Assembly: GCA_026709325.1 (NCBI GenBank)
Contig: JAPOTF010000146.1
Coordinates: forward strand, 24,769-66,121
DNA length: 41,353 nucleotides
DNA from: Roseovarius sp.
GTDB lineage: Bacteria; Pseudomonadota; Alphaproteobacteria; Rhodobacterales; Rhodobacteraceae
Direction of reading: 5' to 3'
Shown here: positions 1 to 9,564 of the stretch, in pieces
How positions within the stretch are numbered: the first letter of the stretch is position 1
How the letters are laid out: each line of letters starts with the position of its first letter
The notes under the pieces: model-generated
Databases searched by the model: none
The model's input: only the letters and a program-made list of their open reading frames with translations
Told to the model about the DNA's origin: nothing
Made by a program: the position numbers and the translations under genes

Positions 1-99
1 TGCAGGAGAAATCTGTTCGGGAAGAAGTATGTAGAGTAATGGAAGGTGGCCGCGAGGCTTTTTCACGACGTTGGGCGCGTTTGGGTCGCGAGGTCTGAA

Positions 100-1359
100 A
101 TGTTTCCAACGCGAAGCGAACTGCTAAAAAAAATTGAGCTTGGTGAAGACACCTTTCTGGAATGTAAAGAAGTTACATTTAAGGGCGGAAACATACGCGA
201 ACCAAAGCAAGATAAACTTGCCGATGAAATCGCGGCTTTTGCCAATACGCGCGGTGGCGTCATCGTTTTAGGGGTTAGAGACAGGCCACGCGATGTTGTG
301 GGAATTCCTGTGGAAAGACTGGATAAGGTGGAAGCATTGGTTAGGCAGGCATGTGAGGATTCCATGGAACCACCTGGAGCTCCTGTAATTGAGCGAATGT
401 ATTTACCTGATGGTATGGGGGAAGAGAAACCAATAGTGCGTGTGGAGATTTCCCGAAGTTTATTTGTTCACTCGAGCCCCGGAGGGTATTTTCATCGTAT
501 AGGTTCATCAAAACGGAAAATACCTACTGAACAATTGTTTCGATTATTCCAACAGCGGACTCAAGCTAGAATTATCAGATTTGACGAAACACCAGTATCC
601 ACTGCATCGTTTGACGATTTAAGTGAAGATCTTTGGAAACGCTTCGCCACGCCACGTACAAGCGATACGCAGGAGCAGTTTCTCTCCAAGCTTGGCATGG
701 CCTCGCAGGATGACAATGGAAATTGGCTTCCCACAGTGGCCGGGGTACTGCTGGCTTCCAGACAGCCTTGTCAGTTTCTGCCAAACGCATTTGTTCAGGC
801 AGTCGCATATCGTGGAACCGAGATATCCGCAGCATCGGAGCGTGCGTATCAGCTCGACGCTCAAGACATAACTGGGCCATTGGATCAACAGATCATGGAA
901 GCTTGTCAGTTTGTTCGAAAGAATATGCGTGTGGCGGCGCGAAAAAATTCTGGTGGTCGCGGGGATATTCCGCAATATTCCATGCTTGCCGTTTTCGAGG
1001 CGGTTGCCAATGCGGTCGCACATCGTGACTACTCAATGTCGGGTAGCAAGATACGGCTTCAATTGTTTAATGACCGGCTGGAATTGTACACGCCAGGGTC
1101 TCTAGCAAACACCATGACTCCGGAAAGCCTGGAATATAGAGCGGCCTCGAGAAATGAAGCCATCACCAGTCAACTGGCGCGTTGTCCGGTTGAACATGAT
1201 GATTTTGCCGCACATCGTACACACATAATGGATAAACGGGGAGAAGGTGTGCCAGTTATCCTTTCAAATAGCAAGCAATTGTCCGGGAGGCTACCGGAAT
1301 ATCGGATGATTGACGATTCGGAACTTTTGCTGACTATCTATGCCGCGTCCGGTTCCTAG
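100..1359 (+). CDS. AlbA_2 / GHKL-type ATP-binding protein (Schlafen/RecG-like putative regulator)
   Basis: This 419-residue protein has the two-part plan of the family often misnamed 'RecG-like putative transcriptional regulator'. An AlbA_2 (Schlafen AlbA) nucleic-acid-binding domain comes first, with LECKEVTF near residue 20 followed by ADEIAAFANTRGGVIVLGV. A GHKL/HATPase_c_4-type segment follows near residues 297-325 (FEAVANAVAHRDYS, then LFNDRLELYTPG). The ATG at 100 is chosen because GAGG at 90-93 sits six bases upstream; a GTG at 46 in the same frame has a ribosome site jammed against it. The family is usually accessory and often lies beside toxin-antitoxin or defence genes, but no partner is visible here. 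The 14-bp palindrome at 1365-1378 lies just past its stop. Target and cellular role are unknown; nucleic-acid binding is inferred from the family. Confidence 0.85.
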   Translation: MFPTRSELLKKIELGEDTFLECKEVTFKGGNIREPKQDKLADEIAAFANTRGGVIVLGVRDRPRDVVGIPVERLDKVEALVRQACEDSMEPPGAPVIERMYLPDGMGEEKPIVRVEISRSLFVHSSPGGYFHRIGSSKRKIPTEQLFRLFQQRTQARIIRFDETPVSTASFDDLSEDLWKRFATPRTSDTQEQFLSKLGMASQDDNGNWLPTVAGVLLASRQPCQFLPNAFVQAVAYRGTEISAASERAYQLDAQDITGPLDQQIMEACQFVRKNMRVAARKNSGGRGDIPQYSMLAVFEAVANAVAHRDYSMSGSKIRLQLFNDRLELYTPGSLANTMTPESLEYRAASRNEAITSQLARCPVEHDDFAAHRTHIMDKRGEGVPVILSNSKQLSGRLPEYRMIDDSELLLTIYAASGS

Positions 1360-1364
1360 TCTTA

Positions 1365-1378
1365 TGCCGATATCGGCA
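1365..1378. repeat. 14-bp perfect palindrome TGCCGATATCGGCA
   Basis: The 14 bases read identically on both strands. They begin six bases after the stop of the AlbA_2 gene and about 215 bases before fhs. No T-run follows on either side, so it is not a convincing intrinsic terminator. It could be a protein-binding site. Confidence 0.5.
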
Positions 1379-1591
1379 CGGCAGCAATGATGCAAATGTC
1401 TGGCAATGGGCATGATCGCTGGAGTGCGCATGTTGATGTTGAGCGGATATTGGAATGGGCGGAAAGGCAACCCACATCTAAACTTGTCGCGGCAAACACG
1501 GGGAATGTCGCAATGCCAATGTCATTTGAAATGAATGTTCATAGGTGTAATCGAAAACGATTGAAAAAATCGATGTCACGAGAGGAAACGC

Positions 1592-3268
1592 ATGACACAA
1601 ATGTCCGATATTGAAATCGCGAGACAGGCCAAAAAAAAGCCGATCCAGGAAATTGGCGACCGCTTGAACATCCCTTCAGGGGAACTGCTGCCATATGGTC
1701 ATGACAAGGCCAAGGTCAGTCGGAAATATATTGATTCCGTTCAAGACGGCAGTGATGGAAAACTCATCCTCGTGACGGCGATCAATCCCACCCCCGCTGG
1801 CGAGGGCAAAACAACCACCACTGTCGGACTGGGCGATGGTCTCAATCGGATTGGCAAAAATGCGATGATCTGCATTCGCGAGGCGTCTCTGGGTCCAAAT
1901 TTCGGAATGAAGGGGGGAGCCGCCGGCGGCGGATATGCCCAGGTGGTTCCAATGGAGGAGATGAACCTGCATTTCACGGGCGACTTTCATGCCATAACCT
2001 CGGCCCATTCACTCTTGTCGGCAATGATTGACAATCACATCTACTGGGGAAACGAGCGGGAGATAGACGTGCGGCGCGTTCAGTGGCGTCGAGTCGTTGA
2101 CATGAACGACCGCGCTCTGCGACAGGTTGCGGTAAGCCTGGGTGGTGTCGCCAACGGCTTTCCGCGGGAGGGCGGCTTTGACATAACCGTGGCTTCGGAG
2201 GTCATGGCCATTTTGTGCCTGTCAAGCGATCTCGGGGATCTGGAGAGGCGTCTTGGCGACATGATTGTGGCATATCGCAGGGATCGGTCCCCCGTATTCT
2301 GCAGAGACATCAGGGCCGAGGGGGCAATGACAGTGCTGCTTAAGGATGCAATGCAGCCAAACCTGGTGCAGACGCTTGAAAACAATCCCGCCTTCGTCCA
2401 TGGCGGTCCTTTTGCGAATATCGCGCATGGATGCAATTCGGTGATAGCGACCAAAACGGCGCTGAAAATATCTGATTACGTTGTTACCGAAGCCGGTTTC
2501 GGCGCAGACCTTGGCGCGGAGAAATTCCTCAACATCAAGTGCCGGAAGGCCGGTTTGTCTCCATCCGCCATTGTACTTGTGGCCACTATCAGGGCCATGA
2601 AAATGAATGGTGGAGTTGCAAAGGCCGATCTTGGTGCGGAAAACGTCGAAGCCGTCATCAGTGGCTGCCCGAATCTGGGACGGCACATTGAAAACCTGAA
2701 GTCTTTCGGAGTGCCGGTTGTCGTCGCGGTCAATCACTTTGTAACCGATACCGATGCCGAAATTGCCGCCATAGAGGAATATGTCGCGGGGCATGGAGTC
2801 GAGGCGGTGGTGTCGCGGCACTGGGAGCTTGGTTCGGCGGGGTCGGAGAATCTCGCTCGAAAAGTGGTGGAGGCCGCGGATTCGGGTTCCGCGAGTTTTT
2901 CCATGCTATATCCCGACGATATGCCCCTGCTCGAAAAAATCGAGACCATTGCAAAGAGGATCTATCGCGCCTCGGAAGTTGTTGCCGACAAAAAGATCAG
3001 GGACCAGTTGAAACTTTGGGAGGAGCAGGGCTATGGCAACCTTCCCGTTTGCATGGCAAAGACGCAATACAGTTTTTCAACCGATCCGGCCCTTAGAGGT
3101 GCTCCCGATGGTCATTCCATACCTGTTCGCGAAGTTCGCCTTTCGGCGGGGGCCGGTTTCATTGTTGCCATTTGCGGTGAAATCATGACCATGCCGGGGT
3201 TGCCCAGAAAGCCTGCCGCGGAGTCTATCCGTCTAAACGGCGAAGGTCTTGTCGAGGGCCTGTTTTAA
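1592..3268 (+). CDS. fhs: Formate--tetrahydrofolate ligase
   Basis: The 558-residue product matches the usual 555-560 length of formyl-THF synthetase, which uses ATP to join formate to tetrahydrofolate, giving 10-formyl-THF in the cytoplasm. The family P-loop [10 protein letters not shown] is at about residues 67-76, and conserved blocks such as [20 protein letters not shown] and [11 protein letters not shown] follow. The ATG at 1592 is preceded by AGAGGAAACGC, a good ribosome site; the ATG at 1601 is a less well-spaced alternative. folD follows about 85 bases downstream, so the two probably form one operon for interconverting one-carbon units. In marine alphaproteobacteria this pair commonly handles one-carbon units from methylated compounds and formate. 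That context is inferred; no methyl-group donor pathway is present in the window. Confidence 0.97.
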   Translation: MTQMSDIEIARQAKKKPIQEIGDRLNIPSGELLPYGHDKAKVSRKYIDSVQDGSDGKLILVTAINPTPAGEGKTTTTVGLGDGLNRIGKNAMICIREASLGPNFGMKGGAAGGGYAQVVPMEEMNLHFTGDFHAITSAHSLLSAMIDNHIYWGNEREIDVRRVQWRRVVDMNDRALRQVAVSLGGVANGFPREGGFDITVASEVMAILCLSSDLGDLERRLGDMIVAYRRDRSPVFCRDIRAEGAMTVLLKDAMQPNLVQTLENNPAFVHGGPFANIAHGCNSVIATKTALKISDYVVTEAGFGADLGAEKFLNIKCRKAGLSPSAIVLVATIRAMKMNGGVAKADLGAENVEAVISGCPNLGRHIENLKSFGVPVVVAVNHFVTDTDAEIAAIEEYVAGHGVEAVVSRHWELGSAGSENLARKVVEAADSGSASFSMLYPDDMPLLEKIETIAKRIYRASEVVADKKIRDQLKLWEEQGYGNLPVCMAKTQYSFSTDPALRGAPDGHSIPVREVRLSAGAGFIVAICGEIMTMPGLPRKPAAESIRLNGEGLVEGLF

Positions 3269-3352
3269 TCATTGAGGCAAATCGGGCATGCCAATGCCGC
3301 CGGTGACCAATGCGGGATGGTTTGGGCGGGCCAGGTCGAAAGGAAGATGTCA

Positions 3353-4243
3353 ATGTCGGCGAGGACAATAGACGGCAAGGCCTTTGCGGCCACCGTTCGC
3401 GAAAAGGTTTCGCGGCATGTTGCAAGGATAAAGAGCGAGGTCGGTCTGACCCCCGGACTGGCGGTGGTGCTGGTGGGCGAGGATCCCGCCAGTCAGGTCT
3501 ATGTGCGGTCAAAGGGCAGGCAGACCAGGGAAGCTGGGATGAACTCGTTTGAGCACAAGCTGGATGCGGATGCCTCCGAGGCGGCTTTGCTGTCGATTAT
3601 CGAAAAATTGAACAATGACCCGGCGGTGCACGGCATACTGGTTCAACTCCCGCTGCCCGGGCACATCAATGAAGACCTGGTCATAAATTCAATTGATCCG
3701 TCAAAGGATGTTGACGGCTTCCACATCTCCAACGTTGGATTGCTGGGAACGGGCCAGAAATGCATGGTTCCATGCACGCCGCTTGGGTGTCTCATGATGT
3801 TGCGTGATCATCACGGCAGTTTGTCCGGCTTAAATGCCGTTGTGATTGGCCGCTCCAACATTGTCGGAAAGCCAATGGCCCAGCTGCTGCTAAAGGACAG
3901 CTGCACGGTAACCATTGCCCATAGCAGAACAGGGGATCTGCCCGACGTGGTTAGCGATGCCGACATTGTCGTTGCCGCGGTCGGACGCCCCCAAATTGTC
4001 AAGGGCGACTGGATCGGGAAGGGTGCCACCGTAATCGATGTTGGCATCAACCGGGTCGAGCGGAACGGGAAAACGGCGCTTGTCGGCGATGTTGATTTCG
4101 AGTCCGCTTCAAAGGTGGCGGGAGCAATCACCCCCGTTCCGGGAGGAGTGGGGCCGATGACCATAGCCTGCCTGCTGGCAAACACGGCAACGGCCTGCTG
4201 TCGGGCGAACGGAATTGCGGAGCCGGAGAGTTTGACCGCCTGA
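3353..4243 (+). CDS. folD: Bifunctional methylene-THF dehydrogenase / methenyl-THF cyclohydrolase
   Basis: FolD interconverts 5,10-methylene-THF, methenyl-THF and 10-formyl-THF with NADP and works directly with the product of the fhs gene upstream. The 296-residue chain has the substrate motif [13 protein letters not shown], with the catalytic lysine at about residue 54. It also has [14 protein letters not shown], the dinucleotide-binding stretch [17 protein letters not shown] and the signature [11 protein letters not shown] near the C terminus. AGGA at 3341-3344 is well spaced for the ATG at 3353 and too close for the one at 3347, so 3353 is preferred. All catalytic features appear intact. 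The stop is about 50 bases from the end of the convergent amidase gene. Confidence 0.97.
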   Translation: MSARTIDGKAFAATVREKVSRHVARIKSEVGLTPGLAVVLVGEDPASQVYVRSKGRQTREAGMNSFEHKLDADASEAALLSIIEKLNNDPAVHGILVQLPLPGHINEDLVINSIDPSKDVDGFHISNVGLLGTGQKCMVPCTPLGCLMMLRDHHGSLSGLNAVVIGRSNIVGKPMAQLLLKDSCTVTIAHSRTGDLPDVVSDADIVVAAVGRPQIVKGDWIGKGATVIDVGINRVERNGKTALVGDVDFESASKVAGAITPVPGGVGPMTIACLLANTATACCRANGIAEPESLTA

Positions 4244-4291
4244 TTTCCAGTCCCGAAACGGTTGACATGGCGAGACCGGAAGGGCGTTCCG

Positions 4292-5707
4292 TCATCCTCG
4301 TTCGAAAAGTTTTTCGGCCATGATTCCCACTCTTGATTCCACGGCTTCGCAGGCGTCGAGTATCATGTCTTCACGGAAGCGGCGACCAACTATCTGCACG
4401 CCAACCGGCAGGCCCTCGTTGTAGCTGGCGGGAACATTGCCGGCGGGCAGACCCAGGTAGTTCATGGCAAAACTGTAGAATCCCTTGTACATGATTTCCA
4501 TTGCGCCCTCGCGCCCTTCCATGTCCCGGTTCCATGAATATGTCGGCTGCAAAAGGAAAGGGGTAAGAACAAGCGGGTATTCCCGCAAAAACAGCAGCCA
4601 GTCGCGCACATGGCCGCTTCTGCGCGCGAAGGCCCGCAGCAGATCATCCCCCTCGTAAGGCGGGGAAAATTCAAAACATATGTCCATGTAGCGGTTGAAT
4701 TCGGGACTTCCAGCCTGGCGCATGACCTCAAGCAAGAGCGCCTTTGTTTCCCCAAAAAGCGCGCGCAGTCCCTCTTGGCCGATTTCCCGAACATTTGGCG
4801 GTTCAACTTCAGTGACATTGTAGCCGGCGTCCGCAAGCGCATCGCGGGCCGCATCGAGGGCCTTGTCGACAGCGGGATGCAACTCCATTTCAAACGGGTT
4901 TTTCGTGAATGCAACGCTTACAGGCCCTTCGGATACCGGTCCGTCAAACGGCATCGGCACCATCCAGGGGTCATGCGCATCGTAGCTTATTGCGCTGCGC
5001 ATTGCGAGACGCACATCCGCCACTTCCCGGCAGATGACGCCTTGCACGGACATGATCTGCGCCAGAAGTCCGCGCTCCTCCTTTTGCGAGGGATTGTAGG
5101 CGGGGGTGCGTCCGAAGCCCGGTTTTACCGTTGCGGCGCCGGTTGCGGCCGACGGGAATCTAAGTGATCCGCCAATATCGTTTCCGTGCGCGACCGCGCC
5201 CATTCCCGACATGACCGCTGAAGAGGCGCCGCCGGAGGAACCGCCGGCCGATGCCCAGTCGTTCCAGGGATTGAATGTGCGGCCATGAAGAGGGTTGTCG
5301 GTTGTGGCGCGAAAGGAGAATTCGGGAGTGTTTGTGCGTCCAATTACAATGGCGCCGTCCCTGCGGAGATTTTTGACAAAGGGAGAATCCGCCGGTGCGA
5401 TAACGTTTTTGAAGGCGGCAACGCCATTTGGCGTGGCGCGACCTTCCTGGTCGATGTTCTCCTTTATGGTTACGGGGACTCCATGCAGCGGTCCGACCGC
5501 GCCGCTTTCGGCAAATAACCGGTCCAGTCTGCCGGCTTCCTCGATGGCTTCATCACCCATGTCGTCCACAACGGCGTTAAGGGCGGGATTTACCTCTCGC
5601 ATTCTTTCAACTGCGGCGGTAACGGCTTCCGTGGAGGATATTTCTCCACTTGCGACAAGTTCGGCCTGCTTTCCGGCGCCAAGCCGCCATAGCGGTTTAT
5701 CGGTCAT
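4292..5707 (-). CDS. Amidase, amidase-signature family
   Basis: This 471-residue amidase-signature enzyme hydrolyses a carboxamide, releasing ammonia or an amine. The Ser-cisSer-Lys triad is complete: Lys at about 82 (VTIKEN), the cis-Ser in GGSSGGASS near 157-158, and the nucleophile Ser near 181 in DIGGSLRFP. The ATG at 5707 is chosen because AGGAGA lies a few bases upstream. The frame extends 17 codons further, but that part has no ribosome site. The gene diverges from the peptide ABC importer operon, which ends in an M20 amidohydrolase, so a shared role in breaking down imported amides or peptides is likely. The true substrate cannot be read from the sequence, and GatA is unlikely because gatC and gatB are absent. 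Confidence 0.9.
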   Translation of the reverse strand: MTDKPLWRLGAGKQAELVASGEISSTEAVTAAVERMREVNPALNAVVDDMGDEAIEEAGRLDRLFAESGAVGPLHGVPVTIKENIDQEGRATPNGVAAFKNVIAPADSPFVKNLRRDGAIVIGRTNTPEFSFRATTDNPLHGRTFNPWNDWASAGGSSGGASSAVMSGMGAVAHGNDIGGSLRFPSAATGAATVKPGFGRTPAYNPSQKEERGLLAQIMSVQGVICREVADVRLAMRSAISYDAHDPWMVPMPFDGPVSEGPVSVAFTKNPFEMELHPAVDKALDAARDALADAGYNVTEVEPPNVREIGQEGLRALFGETKALLLEVMRQAGSPEFNRYMDICFEFSPPYEGDDLLRAFARRSGHVRDWLLFLREYPLVLTPFLLQPTYSWNRDMEGREGAMEIMYKGFYSFAMNYLGLPAGNVPASYNEGLPVGVQIVGRRFREDMILDACEAVESRVGIMAEKLFERG

Positions 5708-6045
5708 TGATCTCTCCTGTTCTGCATGGTTTGCTTCTATAGGTAGTGGTGCTTGCATCTTTTTTCATAGGGCTACAATCAATTTCGGGTCAATTCAACA
5801 TTCTTAAATCAGCGGATACATGGCAATCAAACGGCAGGCCTGCGCATAAATCCCCTGGCGCCGGGCAATTCCCCATCATTTCCAGTTTCGCCTTATGGGA
5901 AACAAAGCCAGCTTCAAATGCGCGCCAGCGGGAAATTAACTCGATGCAATTCGCAAAGCCGCGTAAAGAGTGATTGACAATGCCGGCGGGAGCGTTCAGA
6001 TTTTACTTGTCAAGGAAATCAAGGACGGCAACAAGGGAGAATACC
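5708..6045. other. Divergent intergenic region between amidase and ABC importer
   Basis: No gene is supported in these 338 bases. A TTGACA at 5974-5979 could be the -35 box for the importer operon, with a poor -10 candidate (CAGATT, 5997-6002) at 17-base spacing. The ribosome site AGGGAGA at 6034-6040 serves the binding-protein gene. I found no strong palindromic operator. Promoters for both flanking units should lie here. Confidence 0.4.
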
Positions 6046-7638
6046 ATGTCACTGTTTACGCACCGCGCCTTTTTGACGGGCGCAGTAACCGCAATAGCGC
6101 TAAGCCTGGGCATCCAGGCGATCACAAGGGCGGCTCACGCGGAAACCGAGCTTTTGGTTGTGCCGCATGCGGACCCCAAGATACTCGATCCGATCTGGAC
6201 CACCGCGTATATTTCCAGAAACCATGGCTACATGATTTACGACACTCTGTTTTCGCTTGACGCCAATGGCGAAATCCAGCCGCAAATGGTCGATACTGTA
6301 ACCCGTTCAGAGGATGGAAAGACGGTAACGCTGACTCTGCGCGAAGGCTTGATGTGGCATGACAACACCCCGGTTACCGCCCATGACTGCGTTGTTTCGA
6401 TTCAACGCTGGGGCGGGAAGGACGCCATGGGCCAAAAGCTGATGAGCTTTGTCGAGAATCTTTCGGCGGACGGAGACATGAACATTGTGTTCGAAATGAG
6501 CATTCCGACGGGTCTCGTTGAACTTGCGCTCTCCAAGCCTTCATCCAACGTGCCGTTTATGATGCCCGCCCGCGTTGCCGAAACACCCGGCGACGAGCAG
6601 ATCACGGAATATATCGGATCCGGACCGTACGTCTTCAATGAAGAGGAGTGGCAACCGGGAACCAGAGTCGTATATGAAAAATTCGATGGCTACGTTCCGC
6701 GCACGGAAGCGCCATCCGGTCTGGCGGGCGGCAAGGTTGCAAAGGTTGATCGAGTGATATGGACGCCCATCCGCGACATACAGCAGGCGGTCAACTCCCT
6801 GAATGCGGGTGAGCTGGACATCATCGAATCCGTGCCCGCCGATGTGATTCCGCTGGTTGAAGATGCCGGAGCGGCCTATATCAAAGATCCGAACCCGCCG
6901 GGACTTCAATACACCGCACGCTACAATGTGCTGCACCCTCCATTTGACAACGCCAAGGTTCGCCAAGCGCTGCTTTACGCGTTCAATCAGGAGGATTTTC
7001 TTGAGGCGACAGTGGGAAATCCCGACTACTACACGGTCTGCAAGGCGCTTTTCGGCTGCGGGCTTCCATTTGAAACGGATGCCCATATGGAAGGACTTCT
7101 CGAAAGCAATTTCGCCAAGGCCAGGGAACTGCTGGAAGAGGGCGGCTACAATGGTGAAGAGGTTCTATTGATGCACTCGACCAACGTGCCGGTTCTTACC
7201 AACCTTGCGCCTGTCGCGAAAGACCTCATGGAGGCAATCGGGATGAATGTCAAAATGGAGTCCATGGACTGGTCGACACTTGTCGCCCGCCGCTCCAAAA
7301 AGGACGCGCCCGCCGACGGCGGATGGAACATGTTCATAACGGCGTGGACAATGGGCGACCTGATCAATCCGCTTACGGCGGCGTTCCTTAACTCCAGCTG
7401 CGAAAGCGCGCTGTTTGGCTGGCCTTGCAGCGAGGAAATCGAGAAGCTTCGCGATGATTTCGCGCGGGCGGGATCGCATGAGGAGCAAATGGCCGCCGTG
7501 GTGGCGCTGCAGGCGGCATGGCGCGAATATCCAACCCACATACATCTTGGCCAGTGGGCTTCGCCATCGGCTCTCGCCAAGAACGTGGATGGATATCTGC
7601 AAGGCGGTGTTCCCGTGTTCTGGAACATCTCCAAGTAA
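6046..7638 (+). CDS. ABC transporter substrate-binding protein, family 5 (DppA/OppA-like)
   Basis: The 530-residue periplasmic protein captures a peptide, opine or amide ligand and delivers it to the permeases encoded next. The N terminus (SLFTHRAFLTGAVTAI and on) is a signal peptide with probable cleavage after AHA near residue 35. There is only one arginine before AFLTG, so Sec export is more likely than Tat. Family landmarks are DPIWTTAYISRNHGYMIYDTL early, GSGPYVFNEEEWQPG in the middle, and VRQALLYAFNQEDFL. The ATG at 6046 is set by AGGGAGA five bases upstream. A strong hairpin lies just past the stop. Family 5 members bind many ligands, so the substrate is open; the flanking amidase and M20 hydrolase favour an amide or peptide. 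Confidence 0.93.
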   Translation: MSLFTHRAFLTGAVTAIALSLGIQAITRAAHAETELLVVPHADPKILDPIWTTAYISRNHGYMIYDTLFSLDANGEIQPQMVDTVTRSEDGKTVTLTLREGLMWHDNTPVTAHDCVVSIQRWGGKDAMGQKLMSFVENLSADGDMNIVFEMSIPTGLVELALSKPSSNVPFMMPARVAETPGDEQITEYIGSGPYVFNEEEWQPGTRVVYEKFDGYVPRTEAPSGLAGGKVAKVDRVIWTPIRDIQQAVNSLNAGELDIIESVPADVIPLVEDAGAAYIKDPNPPGLQYTARYNVLHPPFDNAKVRQALLYAFNQEDFLEATVGNPDYYTVCKALFGCGLPFETDAHMEGLLESNFAKARELLEEGGYNGEEVLLMHSTNVPVLTNLAPVAKDLMEAIGMNVKMESMDWSTLVARRSKKDAPADGGWNMFITAWTMGDLINPLTAAFLNSSCESALFGWPCSEEIEKLRDDFARAGSHEEQMAAVVALQAAWREYPTHIHLGQWASPSALAKNVDGYLQGGVPVFWNISK

Positions 7639-7652
7639 ATGTCTTGAACAGC

Positions 7653-7683
7653 GACTGTCCCGTCCGATTTGGGCGGGGCAGTC
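7653..7683 (+). terminator. Intra-operon stem-loop after the binding-protein gene
   Basis: Arm GACTGTCCCGTCC (7653-7665), loop GATTT and arm GGGCGGGGCAGTC (7671-7683) pair over 13 positions, two of them G-U. No long T-run follows. It lies 15 bases after the binding-protein stop and 19 bases before the permease start. Such hairpins commonly protect the upstream mRNA or partly attenuate transcription, so the binding protein is made in excess over the membrane parts. That function is inferred. Confidence 0.75.
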
Positions 7684-7701
7684 ATTTCGGCGGGGGCATT
7701 T

Positions 7702-8643
7702 ATGGGCCTATATCTTCTAAAGCGGCTTCTTGCCACAATCCCGGTAATGCTGTTCGTCGCGGTGTTTATTTTTCTGCTGCTCAGGCTGACACCTGGAGAT
7801 CCGGCCGCAATGCTGGCGGGCGATTATGCGACAGATGCGCAAATTGAGGAGATACGCCAAAAACTGGGACTCACCGAGCCTTTACTCAAGCAGTTCATAA
7901 TTTGGTTCTTCAATACCATACAAGGTGATCTGGGCGAGAGCTTCTACTTTAAAAAACAGGTCACCGATCTTATTGCCGCCCGACTGGAACCAACGTTGTC
8001 GCTTTCAATCGTTACCATCCTGCTTACCGTTTCGATTGCGGTTCCAATGGGGGTCATTGCCGCATATCGCCAGGGAAGCTGGACAGACAGACTGCTGATG
8101 GGGTTCTCCGCGCTTGGGTTTTCCGTCCCGGTGTTTGTCATCGGTTTCGCGCTTGTCTATGTGTTTGCCATCAAACTTGACTGGCTTCCGGTACAGGGCT
8201 ACAAGCGCATTTCCGGGGGACTGCTGCCATGGATCACATATCTGATACTTCCCTCATTGGCGCTTTCGGTCATATTCATCGCCTTTATAGCGCGCATGAC
8301 AAGAACATCCGTTCTGGAGGTGCTGGGCGAGGACTACATTCGAACCGCCAGGGCAAAGGGACAGACGGAATCAAAGGTTCTGGTTCGCCATGCTCTTAGA
8401 AACGCCGCCGTTCCCATAGTGACGGTTATTGGATTTGCGTTTGCAATTCTGATTGGCGGGGTTGTTGTCACTGAAAGCGTGTTCAACATACCAGGTCTGG
8501 GACTTCTGACGGTTGAGGCCGTTTTAAACAGGGACTTTCCCGCAATCCAGGCCGTGGTTCTTTTGTTTTCACTTGTCTATGTGCTGATCAACCTCGTCAT
8601 TGACTTGACCTACACATTGCTTGATCCGAGGATTCGCTACTGA
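7702..8643 (+). CDS. ABC transporter permease, DppB-like
   Basis: This 313-residue inner-membrane permease is the first of the two channel subunits of the peptide/amide importer. It starts with the classic N terminus MGLYLLKRLLATIPVM and has about six hydrophobic helices. The coupling-helix EAA-type motif is EDYIRTARAKGQTESKVL near residues 210-230, and the C terminus DLTYTLLDPRIRY is typical of the family. The ATG at 7702 matches the family N terminus; the frame opens 11 codons earlier inside the hairpin region. It overlaps the next permease by one base (TGATG), indicating translational coupling. Confidence 0.94.
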   Translation: MGLYLLKRLLATIPVMLFVAVFIFLLLRLTPGDPAAMLAGDYATDAQIEEIRQKLGLTEPLLKQFIIWFFNTIQGDLGESFYFKKQVTDLIAARLEPTLSLSIVTILLTVSIAVPMGVIAAYRQGSWTDRLLMGFSALGFSVPVFVIGFALVYVFAIKLDWLPVQGYKRISGGLLPWITYLILPSLALSVIFIAFIARMTRTSVLEVLGEDYIRTARAKGQTESKVLVRHALRNAAVPIVTVIGFAFAILIGGVVVTESVFNIPGLGLLTVEAVLNRDFPAIQAVVLLFSLVYVLINLVIDLTYTLLDPRIRY

Positions 8644-9557
8644 TGTCGGATGCCGCGTCGCTTTCCCCCGGTCGTCAGATGGTCAGGCTGCTGCTGTCAC
8701 ATCCTTCAGTGCTTGTCGGCGGAGCGCTGGTATTGGCAATCTGCCTGATTGCCTTAATGGCCCCATTCCTTGATACCCGGGATCCCAATGCGCTTTCGAC
8801 CTCCAATCGCCTGAAAGAGCCGGGCTATGAAGGGATAATGAAGGTATATACAGATGAGGGGCGGATCAAGGTGCCGGTTGTTTTCCGCCTTGGCTCGGAT
8901 TCGCTTGGACGGGACATATACTCCCGGGTCATTTACGGATCCCGGGTTTCACTGGTGGTTGGAATAACCGTTGCCTCGCTTGCAATTGCAATAGGGATGA
9001 TCATCGGTCTTGTGGCGGGCTATGTTCGATGGCTTGACGGTATAATCATGCGAATTATGGATGGCCTGATGGCCATCCCGGCAATATTGCTGGCGATAGC
9101 GGTGGTGTCGGTGTTCAATGCGGGTCTCACAAGCGTCATAATCGCAATTGTCGTTCCCGAGGTTCCGCGAGTGGTGCGTCTTGTTCGATCAATTGTTCTT
9201 TCGATACGCGAAGAGCCATATGTCGAGGCCGCCATAACCGCCGGAACGCGATTGCCCCTGCTTCTTGTCAGGCACGTGCTGCCAAATACCGTGGCGCCAT
9301 TGATTGTTCAGGGAACTTTCATTGTGGCGTCTGCAATCATACTTGAGGCGATTTTGAGTTTTCTCGGTCTTGGCATACCCGCCGACGAGATTCCGACATG
9401 GGGCAACATAATGGGCACTGCTCGAGAGAATTTCCAGTTGCATCCGCACCAGATTTTCTATCCGGGGATTATATTGGCCGTAACGGTTCTTGCTGTTAAC
9501 ATGCTGGGCGACGGGTTGCGCGACACGCTTGATCCTCGTTTTGCAAAGCGGATGTGA
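8643..9557 (+). CDS. ABC transporter permease, DppC-like
   Basis: The second channel subunit has 304 residues. A cytoplasmic N terminus precedes the first helix (GALVLAICLIALMAPFL), followed by the periplasmic segment typical of DppC/OppC ending in GSDSLGRDIYSRVIYG. The EAA-type coupling motif is EEPYVEAAITAGTRLPLLLVRH, and the C terminus is GDGLRDTLDPRFAKRM. Translation is coupled to the upstream permease by a one-base stop/start overlap, and the ATPase gene starts 7 bases after its stop. All subunits needed for a family 5 importer are therefore present and intact. Confidence 0.94.
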   Translation: MSDAASLSPGRQMVRLLLSHPSVLVGGALVLAICLIALMAPFLDTRDPNALSTSNRLKEPGYEGIMKVYTDEGRIKVPVVFRLGSDSLGRDIYSRVIYGSRVSLVVGITVASLAIAIGMIIGLVAGYVRWLDGIIMRIMDGLMAIPAILLAIAVVSVFNAGLTSVIIAIVVPEVPRVVRLVRSIVLSIREEPYVEAAITAGTRLPLLLVRHVLPNTVAPLIVQGTFIVASAIILEAILSFLGLGIPADEIPTWGNIMGTARENFQLHPHQIFYPGIILAVTVLAVNMLGDGLRDTLDPRFAKRM

Positions 9558-9564
9558 GGCAAGA

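Noticed and set aside
46-99. Upstream GTG start for the AlbA_2 gene
   Set aside because: The ATG at 100 has GAGG at ideal spacing and gives the usual N terminus; the GTG at 46 has its purine run directly abutting.
1360-1591. Riboswitch upstream of fhs
   Set aside because: I found no convincing conserved riboswitch core or paired stems beyond the 14-bp palindrome.
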